In this document: piece after piece, positions 53,032 to 61,845 of the stretch
Numbering within the stretch: position 1 is the stretch's first letter
How the letters are laid out: each line of letters opens with the position of its first letter
Origin: Streptomyces sp. NBC_01478
GTDB lineage: Bacteria; Actinomycetota; Actinomycetes; Streptomycetales; Streptomycetaceae
DNA length: 64,000 bases
Reading direction: 5' to 3'
Assembly (NCBI RefSeq): GCF_036227225.1
Contig: NZ_CP109444.1
Location: 7,483,501-7,547,500, forward strand
Translations under genes and position numbers: made by a program
The notes under the pieces: generated by a model
Database searches by the model: none
What the model was told of the DNA's origin: nothing
The model's input: only the letters and a program-made list of their open reading frames with translations

Positions 53032-53637
53032 ATGTTCGACGTCGCCGTCTTCGGCTCCCTCTTCCTGACCCTTTTTGTCATCATGGATCCCCCTGGGATC
53101 ACCCCGATCTTCCTTGCGCTGACCGCCGGACGACCGTCCAAGGTGCAGAAGCGCATGGCCTTCCAGGCCGTGTGCGTCGCGGGTGGCGTGATCACCGTCT
53201 TCGGGCTGCTCGGGCACCAGATCCTCGACTATCTGCATGTCTCCGTGCCCGCGCTGATGATCGCGGGCGGGCTGCTGCTCCTGCTGATCGCGCTCGACCT
53301 GCTCACCGGCAAGACCGACGAGCCGAAGCAGACCAAGGACGTCAACGTCGCCCTTGTACCGCTGGGCATGCCGCTGCTCGCCGGGCCCGGTGCGATCGTG
53401 TCCGTCATCCTCGCCGTGCAGAAGGCCGACAGCGTGGCCACCCAGGTGTCGGTGTGGACGGCGATCCTCGCCATCCATGTCGTGCTGTGGGTGGTGATGC
53501 GGTACTCGCTGCTGATCATCCGGGTCATCAAGGACGGTGGGGTCGTGCTGGTGACGCGGCTCGCGGGGATGATGCTGTCCGCCATCGCCGTGCAGCAGAT
53601 CATCAACGGGATCACCCAGGTGATCCGGGCGAGCTGA
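53032..53637 (+). CDS. MarC/NAAT-family membrane protein
   Basis: 201 residues from ATG 53032. Six membrane helices. The family opening is SLFLTLFVIMDPPGITPIFLALT, and the second half repeats the pattern (PLGMPLLAGPGAIVSVIL). MarC proteins were once linked to multiple antibiotic resistance, a role later withdrawn; some relatives move neutral amino acids. A terminator hairpin follows. Confidence 0.9.
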   Translation: MFDVAVFGSLFLTLFVIMDPPGITPIFLALTAGRPSKVQKRMAFQAVCVAGGVITVFGLLGHQILDYLHVSVPALMIAGGLLLLLIALDLLTGKTDEPKQTKDVNVALVPLGMPLLAGPGAIVSVILAVQKADSVATQVSVWTAILAIHVVLWVVMRYSLLIIRVIKDGGVVLVTRLAGMMLSAIAVQQIINGITQVIRAS

Positions 53638-53675
53638 TCACCGTGGGCGCCTTGTGCCTGCCGGAGACGCGGAAA

Positions 53676-53703
53676 CCCCGCACGGCGTCGGTGCCGTGCG
53701 GGG
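53676..53703 (+). terminator. Terminator hairpin after marC-like gene
   Basis: An 11-base perfect stem CCCCGCACGGC with its complement and a six-base loop, 38 bases after the stop. Confidence 0.75.
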
Positions 53704-53804
53704 CTCTGAAGTGTGGTCGCGATCCGCTTCGGGTTCGCGGGTGAGTGTCGTAGCTGTTACGTCGTCGTAGGTGTCACGTCGTCGGTGTTACGCGGCCTCG
53801 AGTG

Positions 53805-53957
53805 TTACGAGGCCTTGGTCTCGGCGGGGCGGATCCACAGTCGCTGTCCTATGGCGGCGGCCTGTTGCACGATCCGATTGACGGAGGCGGCATCCACGAC
53901 GGTGCTGTCCACGGTGGTGCCGTCGACCTCGTCGAGACGCATGATTTCGAAGCGCAT
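53805..53957 (-). CDS. Conserved 50-residue small protein
   Basis: Starts at ATG 53957 with a strong AGGGAGAAG ribosome site and reads MRFEIMRLDEVDGTTVDSTV, then VDAASVNRIVQQAAAI and ends IRPAETKAS with a TAA stop. No export signal; a mixed beta-alpha pattern. I recall closely similar small proteins in other Streptomyces, with no function assigned. It lies alone between marC and the NYN gene with an AT-rich upstream region. Longer in-frame reading upstream passes through the ribosome site and is not used. Confidence 0.8.
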   Translation of the reverse strand: MRFEIMRLDEVDGTTVDSTVVDAASVNRIVQQAAAIGQRLWIRPAETKAS

Positions 53958-54153
53958 GGGCTTCTCCCTTCGTCTGGTCATCCTCCTGAGGAGAACTACT
54001 TGGTTACGTAGGTAGTCAACGGGATGCGTGTTACAAACATTCCCTACGCTAAGGAAATTTTTCGCACGCCTAATTACTGACCGGTAAGAGATCGGCGCGA
54101 GACTGACCGGGACCGGTTGTGTTCGCAGCGTGACCGCCGGGACAATGGAGCCG

Positions 54154-55047
54154 ATGAACGACGACCTCGCGGCCCTCAGCGCCCGCCTCGACCGCACGAA
54201 CGAGCTGCTGCAGCGCATGCTCGCCGAAGTGGCGAAGACGCCCTCGACGCATGCGATCTTCGTCGACGCCGGGTATTTGTATGCAGCCGCGGGCCGGCTC
54301 GTCTCCGGGACCGAGGACCGACGCACCTTCGACCTCGACACCGAGGGCCTCATCGAGGCGCTCATCGACAAGGCCCGCACGATCTTCGCGGACAGCAGGC
54401 TGCTGCGCGTCTACTGGTACGACGGCGCCCGCCGCCGCATCCACACCGCCGAGCAGCAGGCCATCGCCGAACTCCCGGACGTGAAGGTGCGGTTGGGCAA
54501 TCTCAACGCCAACAACCAGCAGAAGGGCGTCGATTCACTCATCCGCTCCGACCTGGAGTCCCTCGCCCGGCACCGCGCCATCAGCGACGCGGCCCTCATC
54601 GGCGGCGACGAGGACCTGGTCTCGGCGGTCGAGGCGGCCCAAGGGTACGGCGCCCGCGTCCACTTGTGGGGCATCGAGGCCCCCGAGGGCCGTAACCAGG
54701 CGGAGCCGCTCCTCTGGGAGGTCGACAGCCAGCGCACCTTCGACCTCGACTTCTTCAAGCCGTACGTCTCCCGGCGCGCGTCCGCCGTCTACGAGGCCGC
54801 CGCCACCCGGCCCACCCGCGACGACGTCCGCTTCGTGGGCGCGCAGATCGCGGCGAAGTGGCTCGCGGCGCGGGGGCGCGAGGCGCTGGTCGACCTGCTG
54901 CCCGGGCATCCGTATCTGCCCGGTTCGGTCGACCAGGACCTGCTGGTCGAGGCGGAAGGGCTGCTGCAGTACTCCCTGCGCGGCCAGGCCGATCTGCGGC
55001 GGGCGCTGCGGGACGGGTTCTGGGAGCACCTGCAGACGCAGTACTAG
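54154..55047 (+). CDS. NYN (PIN-like) domain ribonuclease-like protein
   Basis: 297 residues from ATG 54154 (MNDDLAALSAR); ATG 54145 and GTG 54130 are longer options. An N-terminal coiled coil (LDRTNELLQRMLAEVAK) precedes the NYN domain with acidic residues at conserved spots: AIFVDAGYLY, YWYDGA, KGVDSLIRSDLE and LIGGDEDLVSAVEAA. A C-terminal helical region begins FVGAQIAAKWLAARG. Likely metal-dependent RNA cleavage; target unknown. Convergent with the hydrolase gene, with only six bases between stops. Confidence 0.87.
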   Translation: MNDDLAALSARLDRTNELLQRMLAEVAKTPSTHAIFVDAGYLYAAAGRLVSGTEDRRTFDLDTEGLIEALIDKARTIFADSRLLRVYWYDGARRRIHTAEQQAIAELPDVKVRLGNLNANNQQKGVDSLIRSDLESLARHRAISDAALIGGDEDLVSAVEAAQGYGARVHLWGIEAPEGRNQAEPLLWEVDSQRTFDLDFFKPYVSRRASAVYEAAATRPTRDDVRFVGAQIAAKWLAARGREALVDLLPGHPYLPGSVDQDLLVEAEGLLQYSLRGQADLRRALRDGFWEHLQTQY

Positions 55048-55053
55048 CGTTTT

Positions 55054-55932
55054 TTACGGGCTTACGGTGTCCCAGAAGTCGGCGATGGCCCTGGCCGTCG
55101 CGGCCGGCTGGTCCGTGTTCGGCGAGTGCTCGGCCCCCGCGATGACCGTCCGCCGTGCCTTCAGCCGTACGGCCATGTCGTCCAGCAGCGGCACCGGCCA
55201 GGTGTCGTCGCGCGAACCCGACAGGACGTGGACGGGGAGCGCCGCGGCGGCCAGGTCGGCGACCCGGTCCGGCTCGTCGCACAACTGGCGTCCCGCCGCG
55301 AGGAGTTGAGCGGGCTTGGTGCCAAGCCAACGACGGCGCAGGTCGGCCCGGTCGTCGAGCCCCTCGTCCAGCGCACCGCCGGTCTCGGTCTCCTCCGGCG
55401 TCTCCATCGCCTGGATCGCGTCCCACACCTCGGTCATCGACATCACGGCGAGCGCGTCCCGCAACAGCTTCACGCGCTGCTGCTGGGAGGCGGAGATCTC
55501 CGCGGGACCCGACGCCATGAGCGTCAGCGACACGAACGGCGTGGGGTCCAGGAGGACGGCGGCCCGGGCGACATGCCCGCCGAAGGAGTGCCCGAGCAGG
55601 TGCACCGGCGCGCCCACGGTCTCGGCCAGCGCGAGCACGTCCCGCGCCAACTCGGCCTGGGCGTAAGGGGATTCGTCCTCGGCGGGCCCGTCCGTCTCGT
55701 ACTGTCCCCGCCCGTCCACGGCCACGGTCCGGTACCCGCGCGCCCCGAACGCCTCGTGCAAGGGGTTGAAGTCCTCTTTGCTCCCGGTGAACCCCGGCAG
55801 CAGCAGAGCGACGCCCTTCGGCTCGACACCGTCGCCCACGGGCGAGTCCACGACGGCGAACACACCGCGAGCGGTCCGCAGCGGGTAGGCGCGAGCGCCG
55901 GGGGGCGGGGTGAAGGAGGGCGGCCTGCTCAT
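55054..55932 (-). CDS. Alpha/beta hydrolase
   Basis: 292 residues from ATG 55932. Oxyanion region LLLPGFTGSKEDF, nucleophile elbow GHSFGG (Ser about 119), acid residue in SGSRDDTWP and His in GAEHSPNTDQP. No signal peptide. The substrate cannot be told. TAACCT sits 6 bases before the ATG. A separate minus-strand gene (the helicase) lies upstream, with its terminator between. Confidence 0.87.
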   Translation of the reverse strand: MSRPPSFTPPPGARAYPLRTARGVFAVVDSPVGDGVEPKGVALLLPGFTGSKEDFNPLHEAFGARGYRTVAVDGRGQYETDGPAEDESPYAQAELARDVLALAETVGAPVHLLGHSFGGHVARAAVLLDPTPFVSLTLMASGPAEISASQQQRVKLLRDALAVMSMTEVWDAIQAMETPEETETGGALDEGLDDRADLRRRWLGTKPAQLLAAGRQLCDEPDRVADLAAAALPVHVLSGSRDDTWPVPLLDDMAVRLKARRTVIAGAEHSPNTDQPAATARAIADFWDTVSP

Positions 55933-55938
55933 GGGGTG

Positions 55939-55944
55939 AGGTTA
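55939..55944 (-). promoter_or_regulatory. TANNNT box 6 bases before the alpha/beta hydrolase gene at 55932
   Basis: TAACCT, then CACCCC, then ATG on the minus strand. Confidence 0.42.
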
Positions 55945-56020
55945 TCCGGCGCGGCTGAGCGGGACGGGGACGGGAGGGTGTAACCGGGGTTAACGGGGGA
56001 GTGGGGGCCGGAGAACGCCG

Positions 56021-56053
56021 ACGGCCCGGCCCACTTCACGTGGGCCGGGCCGT
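56021..56053 (-). terminator. Terminator hairpin after the helicase gene
   Basis: A 14-base perfect stem ACGGCCCGGCCCAC with its complement and loop TTCAC, 34 bases past the helicase stop on the minus strand. Confidence 0.78.
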
Positions 56054-56087
56054 CCGGTGCTGTGCCTGTGCCGACCTCCGGGGCGGA

Positions 56088-58925
56088 TCAGCCCTCGGCG
56101 GCCTCCGCCACGGCTGTCGCCGCGGTCTTGCGCGGCCGGCGCACCCTCGGCTTCGCCTCCGGTGCCTCCGCGGTCTCCGTGACGACCGGGGCCTCGGCGG
56201 CCTTGCGGGTCGTACGGCGACGCGGTTTGACCTCCGACTCCTCGGCCGCCTGGGCCGGGATCTCGGCGGTGGCGACGGCGGCGGTCTTGCGGGTGCGGCG
56301 GGGCTTGGCCTCGACACCCTCGGCCGTGTCGACAGCGGCGACCGCTGCCTTGCGCGTCCGACGCGGCTTGGCCTCGACGACCACCTCGGCCGGTGCTTCC
56401 GTGGCCACGGCGGCGGCCGTCTTACGGGTGCGGCGCGGCTTGCTCTCGACGGCCTCGACCGTGTCCACGGCAGTCTCGGCGGCGACCGCTGCCTTGCGGG
56501 TCCGACGGGGCTTCGCCTCGACGACCGCCTCGGCCGGAGCCTCCGTGGCTACGGCGGCAGCGGCCGTCTTGCGCGTGCGGCGGGGCTTGGCCTCGACACC
56601 CTCGGCCGTGTCGACAGCGGCGACCGCTGCCTTACGGGTGCGGCGCGGCTTGGCCTCGACGGCCTCGGCCGTGTCGACGGCAGTCTCGGCGGCGACCGCT
56701 GCCTTGCGGGTCCGACGCGGCTTGGTCTCCGCCACGACCGGCGTCTCTACGACCTCCACCACCGGCTCCGCGACCTTGCGGGTCCGGCGACGGGGCGTGA
56801 CCTCGGCGGCGGTGCCCTGCTCCTCGGCCACCTGCGCGGGGATCTCGGCGACGGCCTTGCGGGTGCGGCGGCGCGGCGTGGTCACTTCGACGGCCTCGAC
56901 CGTCTCGACGACCTCGACCGCTTCGGCCGGAGCCGCGGTCTTCCGCGCCCGGGTCCGACGCGGCTTGGCCTCGACGGCCTCGGCCGTGTCGACCGCGACC
57001 ACGGCGGCGGTTTCGGTGGCGGCCTCGACCGGCTCCGCGACCTGTACGGCCTGCGCGGCCTTACGGGTGCGGCGGCGCGGCCTGGTCTCCTCGGCCGGCG
57101 TCTCGGCCACTGGGGTCACGACCGCGGCGGCCTCGGCCACCGGAGTCACGACCTCGGTCTCGGCCACGGCGACCGCCGGCTCCGCCGACTTCCGCGTACG
57201 CCGACGACGCGATGCCGTCGGGGAGTCCAGGACCGGACCCTCCGCCGTAGTCACGGCGCTCTCCGCGACCTCGGACGCGGGCGCTGCGGTGACTGCCGTG
57301 GCCGGCTGCTGCTGCTCTCCCGTCGCTCCGTTGCGCGTGCGGCGACGGCGGCGCGGAGTGCGGCCCGCGCTCTCCTCGGAGGGGGCCAGCGCGGTCTCCT
57401 CCGGCGTGGACGTCACGGCCGTAGGGGCCGAAGTCCCTTCCATCGGGGCGCCGTTGCGTGTACGACGGCGGCGGCGCGGGGTGCGCGCCGGGCGCTCGAG
57501 GTCACTGCTACCGGCACCGGCACCGGCACCGGAACGGGACTCGTTCCGAGTGTCCCGGCCACCGTCATGTCCGCCTCGGCCGCTGTCCCGACCGCCCCGG
57601 CCGCCGTCGCGACCGCCACGGCCACGCGGACCGCCGCGACCGCCGGTCTCGCCGAGGTCCTCGACCTCCTCCGCGGCCAGCCCGGCGCGCGTGCGCTCCG
57701 AGCGGGGCAGGACACCCTTGGTGCCCGCGGGGATGTTCATCTCCTCGAAGAAGTGCGGGGAGGTGGAGTACGTCTCCGGCGGGTTCGGGAAGCCGAGGTC
57801 CAGCGCCTTGTTGATGAGCTGCCAGCGCGGGATGTCGTCCCAGTCGACGAGCGTGACCGCGATGCCCTTGGCGCCCGCGCGGCCCGTACGGCCGATGCGG
57901 TGCAGGTAGGTCTTCTCGTCCTCGGGGGACTGGTAGTTGATGACGTGCGTGACGCCCTCGACGTCGATGCCGCGGGCGGCGACGTCGGTGCAGACGAGCA
58001 CGTCGACCTTGCCGTTGCGGAACGCACGCAGCGCCTGCTCGCGGGCGCCCTGGCCGAGGTCGCCGTGGACCGCGCCGGAGGCGAAGCCGCGCTGCTGGAG
58101 CTGGTCGGCGAGGTCGGCCGCCGTGCGCTTCGTACGGCAGAAGACCATGACCGGGCCACGGCCCTCGGCCTGCAGGATGCGGGCGACGAGCTCGGGCTTG
58201 TCCATGTTGTGCGCGCGGTAGACGAACTGCTTGGTGTTCGCGACCGTCGCGCCCTCGTCGTCCGGCGAGGTGGCGCGGATGTGCGTGGGCTGCGACATGT
58301 AGCGGCGCGCGAGACCGATGACCGCGCCCGGCATGGTCGCCGAGAACAGCATCGTCTGACGCTTGGCCGGCAGGAAGTTGATGATCTTCTCGACGTCGGG
58401 CAGGAAGCCCAGGTCGAGCATCTCGTCGGCCTCGTCCAGGACGAGCGACCTGATGTGCTTGAGGTCGAGCTTCTTCTGGCCCGCGAGGTCGAGCAGGCGG
58501 CCCGGGGTGCCGACGATGACGTCGACGCCCTTGCGGAGCGCCTCGACCTGCGGCTCGTAGGCCCGGCCGCCGTAGATGGCGAGGACGCGTACGTTGCGCA
58601 CCTTGCCGGCGGTCAGCAGGTCGTTGGTGACCTGCGTGCACAGCTCGCGGGTGGGGACCACGACGAGCGCCTGCGGGGCGTCGGTCAGTTGTTCGGGCTT
58701 GGCGCGGCCGGCCTCGACGTCTGCGGGGACGGTCACGCGCTCCAGGAGCGGGAGGCCGAAGCCCAGCGTCTTGCCGGTGCCGGTCTTGGCCTGGCCGATG
58801 ACGTCCGTGCCGGAAAGGGCTACGGGGAGCGTCATCTCCTGGATCGGGAAGGGGGAGACGATACCGACGGCCTCAAGGGCCTCAGCGGTCTCGGGAAGGA
58901 TTCCGAGCTCTCGGAAAGTAGTCAG
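56088..58925 (-). CDS. DEAD-box RNA helicase with long basic repeat tail, probable CTG start
   Basis: 945 residues if started at CTG 58925, which follows AGAGGCAG by 4 bases and gives the usual opening (L/M)TTFRELGILPETAEAL. The only in-frame ATG upstream (59039) adds 38 residues of unconserved sequence. Helicase core: Q motif PFPIQEMT, Walker A AKTGTGKT (46-53), PTRELC, DEADEML, SAT, HRIGRTGRAG. After the core comes an RG-rich stretch (about 430-475), then about 450 residues containing 16 basic motifs of the type PRRTRK or PRRRTRK set in Ala/Val/Glu-rich linkers. Acts in ribosome assembly or mRNA turnover; the tail likely binds RNA. Confidence 0.9.
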   Translation of the reverse strand: MTTFRELGILPETAEALEAVGIVSPFPIQEMTLPVALSGTDVIGQAKTGTGKTLGFGLPLLERVTVPADVEAGRAKPEQLTDAPQALVVVPTRELCTQVTNDLLTAGKVRNVRVLAIYGGRAYEPQVEALRKGVDVIVGTPGRLLDLAGQKKLDLKHIRSLVLDEADEMLDLGFLPDVEKIINFLPAKRQTMLFSATMPGAVIGLARRYMSQPTHIRATSPDDEGATVANTKQFVYRAHNMDKPELVARILQAEGRGPVMVFCRTKRTAADLADQLQQRGFASGAVHGDLGQGAREQALRAFRNGKVDVLVCTDVAARGIDVEGVTHVINYQSPEDEKTYLHRIGRTGRAGAKGIAVTLVDWDDIPRWQLINKALDLGFPNPPETYSTSPHFFEEMNIPAGTKGVLPRSERTRAGLAAEEVEDLGETGGRGGPRGRGGRDGGRGGRDSGRGGHDGGRDTRNESRSGAGAGAGSSDLERPARTPRRRRRTRNGAPMEGTSAPTAVTSTPEETALAPSEESAGRTPRRRRRTRNGATGEQQQPATAVTAAPASEVAESAVTTAEGPVLDSPTASRRRRTRKSAEPAVAVAETEVVTPVAEAAAVVTPVAETPAEETRPRRRTRKAAQAVQVAEPVEAATETAAVVAVDTAEAVEAKPRRTRARKTAAPAEAVEVVETVEAVEVTTPRRRTRKAVAEIPAQVAEEQGTAAEVTPRRRTRKVAEPVVEVVETPVVAETKPRRTRKAAVAAETAVDTAEAVEAKPRRTRKAAVAAVDTAEGVEAKPRRTRKTAAAAVATEAPAEAVVEAKPRRTRKAAVAAETAVDTVEAVESKPRRTRKTAAAVATEAPAEVVVEAKPRRTRKAAVAAVDTAEGVEAKPRRTRKTAAVATAEIPAQAAEESEVKPRRRTTRKAAEAPVVTETAEAPEAKPRVRRPRKTAATAVAEAAEG
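56100..57480 (-). repeat. Coding repeat region of the helicase tail
   Basis: Degenerate tandem repeats of roughly 60-75 bases encoding units like EAKPRRTRKAAVAAVDTAEG. Some stretches are nearly identical between units, for example GCGGCGACCGCTGCCTTGCG and close variants near 56335, 56480, 56615 and 56690. Repeat number probably varies between strains by slippage or recombination. Confidence 0.85.
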
Positions 58926-59316
58926 GGTGCTGCCTCTTCTGTGTGCGCGGTGCGAGGCGAGCGCGGGGGTCGTGTCAGGACCGTGCCGGGGGACGTCGGC
59001 TGCCTTACGGACAACCCGTGAGGGCAAGCCGTACTGCACGGGACCACTGCCGACGCTCTAGCGCTCGAACCGCTGAGGGTCCCCCTCCGAACTCCGTACG
59101 CAACGTGCCGTACGGGCGAGGAGGGCTGTCGGGTCGGAGCCGATCGGGCCACCGACCGGGCATCCTCATTCGTGCGGCCCGGCGAATATTCGGCGGGCGC
59201 ATTACCACCATACCCCGGAATCGCGCACATGCGTTGGCCGATTTGGTCACGTAGTCGTCGTCACAGTGATTGACCAGGGACTTCCGCCGTGCGGTGAGCG
59301 GGCTATTGTGCGCTTC
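58926..59316. other. Divergent intergenic region between helicase and ferritin-like genes
   Basis: 391 bases. A palindrome CGAATATTCG (59183-59192) lies in an AT-richer part. TATGGT on the minus strand (59212-59207) could be a -10 and would give the helicase a leader of about 280 bases, as cold-regulated helicases often have. TATTGT at 59304 serves the right-hand gene. No gene seen. Confidence 0.5.
59304..59309 (+). promoter_or_regulatory. TANNNT box 7 bases before the ferritin-like gene
   Basis: TATTGT, then GCGCTTC, then ATG 59317. No ribosome site is visible. Confidence 0.48.
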
Positions 59317-60054
59317 ATGACGACCGCTGACAACGCCTCCGACGCACCCGCCGAACCCACCGGAGTCGCCGCCCAGGACTGGGCCACGGCCTCCGTCGAC
59401 CCGCAGTACCGCAACGCGGTCGTGGACCTGCTCGGCGCCCTCGCGTACGGCGAGCTGGCGGCGTTCGAGCGGCTCGCGGAGGACGCCAAGCTGGCGCCGA
59501 CGCTCGCGGACAAGGCGGAGCTGGCGAAGATGGCGTCGGCCGAGTTCCACCACTTCGAGCAGCTCAGGGACCGCCTCACGGAGATCGGCGCCGAGCCGAC
59601 GCAGGCCATGCAGCCGTTCGTCGCCGCGCTCGACGGCTTCCACAAGCAGACGGCCCCCTCGGACTGGCTGGAAGGGCTCGTCAAGGCGTACGTCGGCGAC
59701 TCGATCGCCAGCGACTTCTACCGCGAGGTCGCCGCCCGCCTCGACAAGGACTCCCGCTCGCTCGTGCTGGGCGTTCTCGACGACACCGGGCATGCCAGTT
59801 TCGCCGTAGAAAAAGTACGTGCGGCGATCGACGCGGACCCGCGTGTGGGGGGCCGACTCGCCCTGTGGGCACGGCGGTTGATGGGGGAGGCGCTGTCGCA
59901 GTCGCAGCGGGTGGTCGCCGACCGGGACGCGCTGTCGACGATGCTCGTGGGTGGCGTGGCGGACGGCTTCGACCTCGCGGAGGTGGGCCGGATGTTCTCC
60001 CGGATCACCGAGGCGCACACCAAGCGGATGGCGGCGCTGGGGCTCGCCGCCTAG
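59317..60054 (+). CDS. Ferritin-like fold protein
   Basis: 245 residues from ATG 59317. All-helical. Carboxylate/His motifs in a ferritin-like four-helix pattern: YGELAAFERLAEDA, ASAEFHHFEQLRDRL, later DSIASDFYREVAARLD and VLDDTGHASFAVEKVRAA. The EFHHFE pair suggests a di-iron site. Relatives are labelled hydroxylase-like or tRNA hydroxylase-like; the precise substrate is unknown. Neighbouring helicase, DUF3107 and TetR genes match the mycobacterial rhlE/Rv3208A area. Confidence 0.85.
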   Translation: MTTADNASDAPAEPTGVAAQDWATASVDPQYRNAVVDLLGALAYGELAAFERLAEDAKLAPTLADKAELAKMASAEFHHFEQLRDRLTEIGAEPTQAMQPFVAALDGFHKQTAPSDWLEGLVKAYVGDSIASDFYREVAARLDKDSRSLVLGVLDDTGHASFAVEKVRAAIDADPRVGGRLALWARRLMGEALSQSQRVVADRDALSTMLVGGVADGFDLAEVGRMFSRITEAHTKRMAALGLAA

Positions 60055-60324
60055 TTACGCGGGGGCGGATCGTCCCCGGAGTCGCCTCGCCGGGCGGAGG
60101 AGCAGCGACAGCGAGGCCGCCGAGACGACCACCGCGCCGAGCAGGCTCGCCAGGCCGGTGCCGGGGCCCAGCGCGCTGTGGGTGACGAAGTCACCGAAAA
60201 GGGCTCCGGCGACACCCGTCGAGAACACCAGGGAGCGGGTCGGCAGACGGTGCGCGAACCGGTGGGTGGCCGCCCAGGCGAGCAGCAGACCCAGCACGGC
60301 GGAGCCGAGCGCTTCCAGGATCAT
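60055..60324 (-). CDS. Small membrane protein
   Basis: 89 residues from ATG 60324 (MILEALGSAVLGLLLAWAAT); ATG 60378 would add 18 residues (MTGYDRKDAGRPWEGPLV) that could be real. Two to three hydrophobic segments with a basic middle (HRFAHRLPTR) and end (RPARRLRGRSAPA). No known domain. Its stop directly abuts the end of the ferritin-like gene (no gap). I am moderately sure it is a gene because the helices are well formed and the ribosome site GGAGGGACC is close. Confidence 0.62.
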   Translation of the reverse strand: MILEALGSAVLGLLLAWAATHRFAHRLPTRSLVFSTGVAGALFGDFVTHSALGPGTGLASLLGAVVVSAASLSLLLRPARRLRGRSAPA

Positions 60325-60469
60325 CACGAGGGGTCCCTCCCACGGTCGGCCTGCGTCTTTGCGGTCGTAGCCGGTCATACCCGTGACCTGCGGAATGCAA
60401 TCCTCACCTGTGGGTGACTTGTGCTCCATCTGTGGTGGAAATTCTGATGAGCACAGCGGTGGGCACGAT

Positions 60470-60520
60470 GGCAGGAACAGGGGTGGCGGGAACAGCGGCG
60501 GCGGGAACAGTGGCGGAAAC
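60470..60520 (+). repeat. GGAACAG direct repeats
   Basis: Three loose copies of a 15-16 base unit containing GGAACAG and GGCGG (about 60473, 60489 and 60504), followed by GGAAACG. They lie between the DUF3107 terminator and the small membrane protein gene. Could be slippage-prone filler or binding sites; nothing more can be said. Confidence 0.5.
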
Positions 60521-60521
60521 G

Positions 60522-60560
60522 CGAGGGGCCCGGTGACCTCGACGGTCACCGGGCCCCTCG
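60522..60560 (-). terminator. Strong terminator hairpin after the DUF3107 gene
   Basis: A 17-base perfect stem CGAGGGGCCCGGTGACC with its complement and loop TCGAC, 11 bases past the stop on the minus strand. Confidence 0.82.
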
Positions 60561-60571
60561 TCCGTTCGCGA

Positions 60572-60799
60572 CTACAGCGCGCCGAAGCCCACCTTGCGCG
60601 GGGCCGCCTCGCCGAGCTCGACATAGGCGAGCCGGTCGGCGGGGACGAGGACCTTGCGGCCGTGCTCGTCCACGAGGCTCAGCAGCGGAGCCTTCCCGGT
60701 CAGTGCCTCGGCCACGGCCTGCTCGACCTCCTCGGCGCTCTGACCGGTCTCCAGAACGATCTCGCGAGGCGTGTGCAGCACGCCGATCTTGACCTCCAC
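60572..60799 (-). CDS. DUF3107 small conserved protein
   Basis: 75 residues from GTG 60799, with ribosome site GGAGGGAC. Begins (V/M)EVKIGVLHTPREIVLETG and ends LAYVELGEAAPRKVGFGAL. Universal in actinobacteria (M. tuberculosis homologue Rv3208A) and unknown in function. Followed by a strong terminator; upstream lies the TetR gene on the same strand, 143 bases away, so it is probably its own unit. Confidence 0.9.
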   Translation of the reverse strand: MEVKIGVLHTPREIVLETGQSAEEVEQAVAEALTGKAPLLSLVDEHGRKVLVPADRLAYVELGEAAPRKVGFGAL

Positions 60800-60942
60800 G
60801 CTATGTCCCTCCGACGGTCAGCAAAGTGCGCGATCTTCCGCGCCGTACGCAGCACACACTAGCCCGGTGAGCGGGCGTAGATGCTCCGCGCCGGGAACGC
60901 CAGGAGCGAACAGCGGACGGGAACAAAAGGGGAGCCCGGCGG

Positions 60943-61587
60943 TCAGTGGTGCTGTTCGCTTCCGTGCAGCGGGAAACCGGCGATGCCGCGCCACGCCAGC
61001 GAGGCCAGCAGTTGGACCGCCTGGTCGCGCGGGACGCTGCGGTCGCTGTGCAGCCAGGAACGGGCGACCACCTGGGCGAGACCGCCCAGCCCCGAGGCCA
61101 GCAGCATCGACTCGGCCCGGGACAGGCCGGTGTCCTCGGCGATGACGTCGCAGATCGCCTCGGCGCATTCGTTCGTCACCTTGTCGACGCGCTCGCGCAC
61201 GGCGGGCTCGTTCGTCAGGTCCGACTCGAAGACCAGCCGGAAGGCGCCGCCGTCGTCCTCCACGTAGGCGAAGTACGCGTCCATGGTCGCCCGGACGCGC
61301 TGCTTGTTGTCCGACGTCGACGCGAGCGCGGTCCGCACCGCCTGGATCAGCGATTCGCAATGCTGGTCGAGGAGGGCGAGGTAGAGGTCGAGCTTGCCCG
61401 GGAAGTGCTGGTAGAGCACCGGCTTGCTGACGCCGGCGCGCTCGGCGATGTCGTCCATCGCGGCCGCGTGGTAGCCCTGCGCGACGAAGACCTCCTGGGC
61501 GGCGCCCAGCAGCTGGTTCCGTCGGGCACGGCGCGGCAGGCGGGTGCCCCGCGGGCGCGCCGCCTCTGTCTGCTCGATGGCTGTCAC
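60943..61587 (-). CDS. TetR-family transcriptional regulator
   Basis: 214 residues from GTG 61587, with GGGAGGCGGC directly before. N-terminal HTH: RNQLLGAAQEVFVAQGYHAA, then MDDIAERAGVSKPVLYQHFPGKLDLY. The C-terminal ligand/dimer domain is well conserved with the mycobacterial Rv3208 group (VEDDGGAFRLVFESDLTNEP). Position next to DUF3107 matches that locus. Target genes unknown; an obvious palindrome in its own upstream region is not seen. Confidence 0.9.
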   Translation of the reverse strand: MTAIEQTEAARPRGTRLPRRARRNQLLGAAQEVFVAQGYHAAAMDDIAERAGVSKPVLYQHFPGKLDLYLALLDQHCESLIQAVRTALASTSDNKQRVRATMDAYFAYVEDDGGAFRLVFESDLTNEPAVRERVDKVTNECAEAICDVIAEDTGLSRAESMLLASGLGGLAQVVARSWLHSDRSVPRDQAVQLLASLAWRGIAGFPLHGSEQHH

Positions 61588-61845
61588 GCCGCCTCCCAAA
61601 TGTCGTCCTCATGCGGTGAGCGCCGCGCCGCCATCGTACTTTTCGGTAACCGTGGTGTGCGCGCTGCGAGCGCAGAATTTCACGTACCGGACGATGGTGA
61701 AAGCGGTGCGAATACCCCTAGAAGGGGATGTAGAGGTTGGGGGAGCTTGGGGGAGGCCCGAGGTAAGCGGCTTCTTCTTACTGAAGGGGCTCGGTAGGTG
61801 TCACCGACAGTCGTCCGTCATCTGTCGCCGGTCGTATGCCACCTG

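Noticed and set aside
58926..59039. ATG 59039 as start of the helicase
   Set aside because: It adds 38 residues of unconserved, Arg/His-rich sequence with no ribosome site, while CTG 58925 has one and yields the standard N-terminus. Kept only as an alternative.
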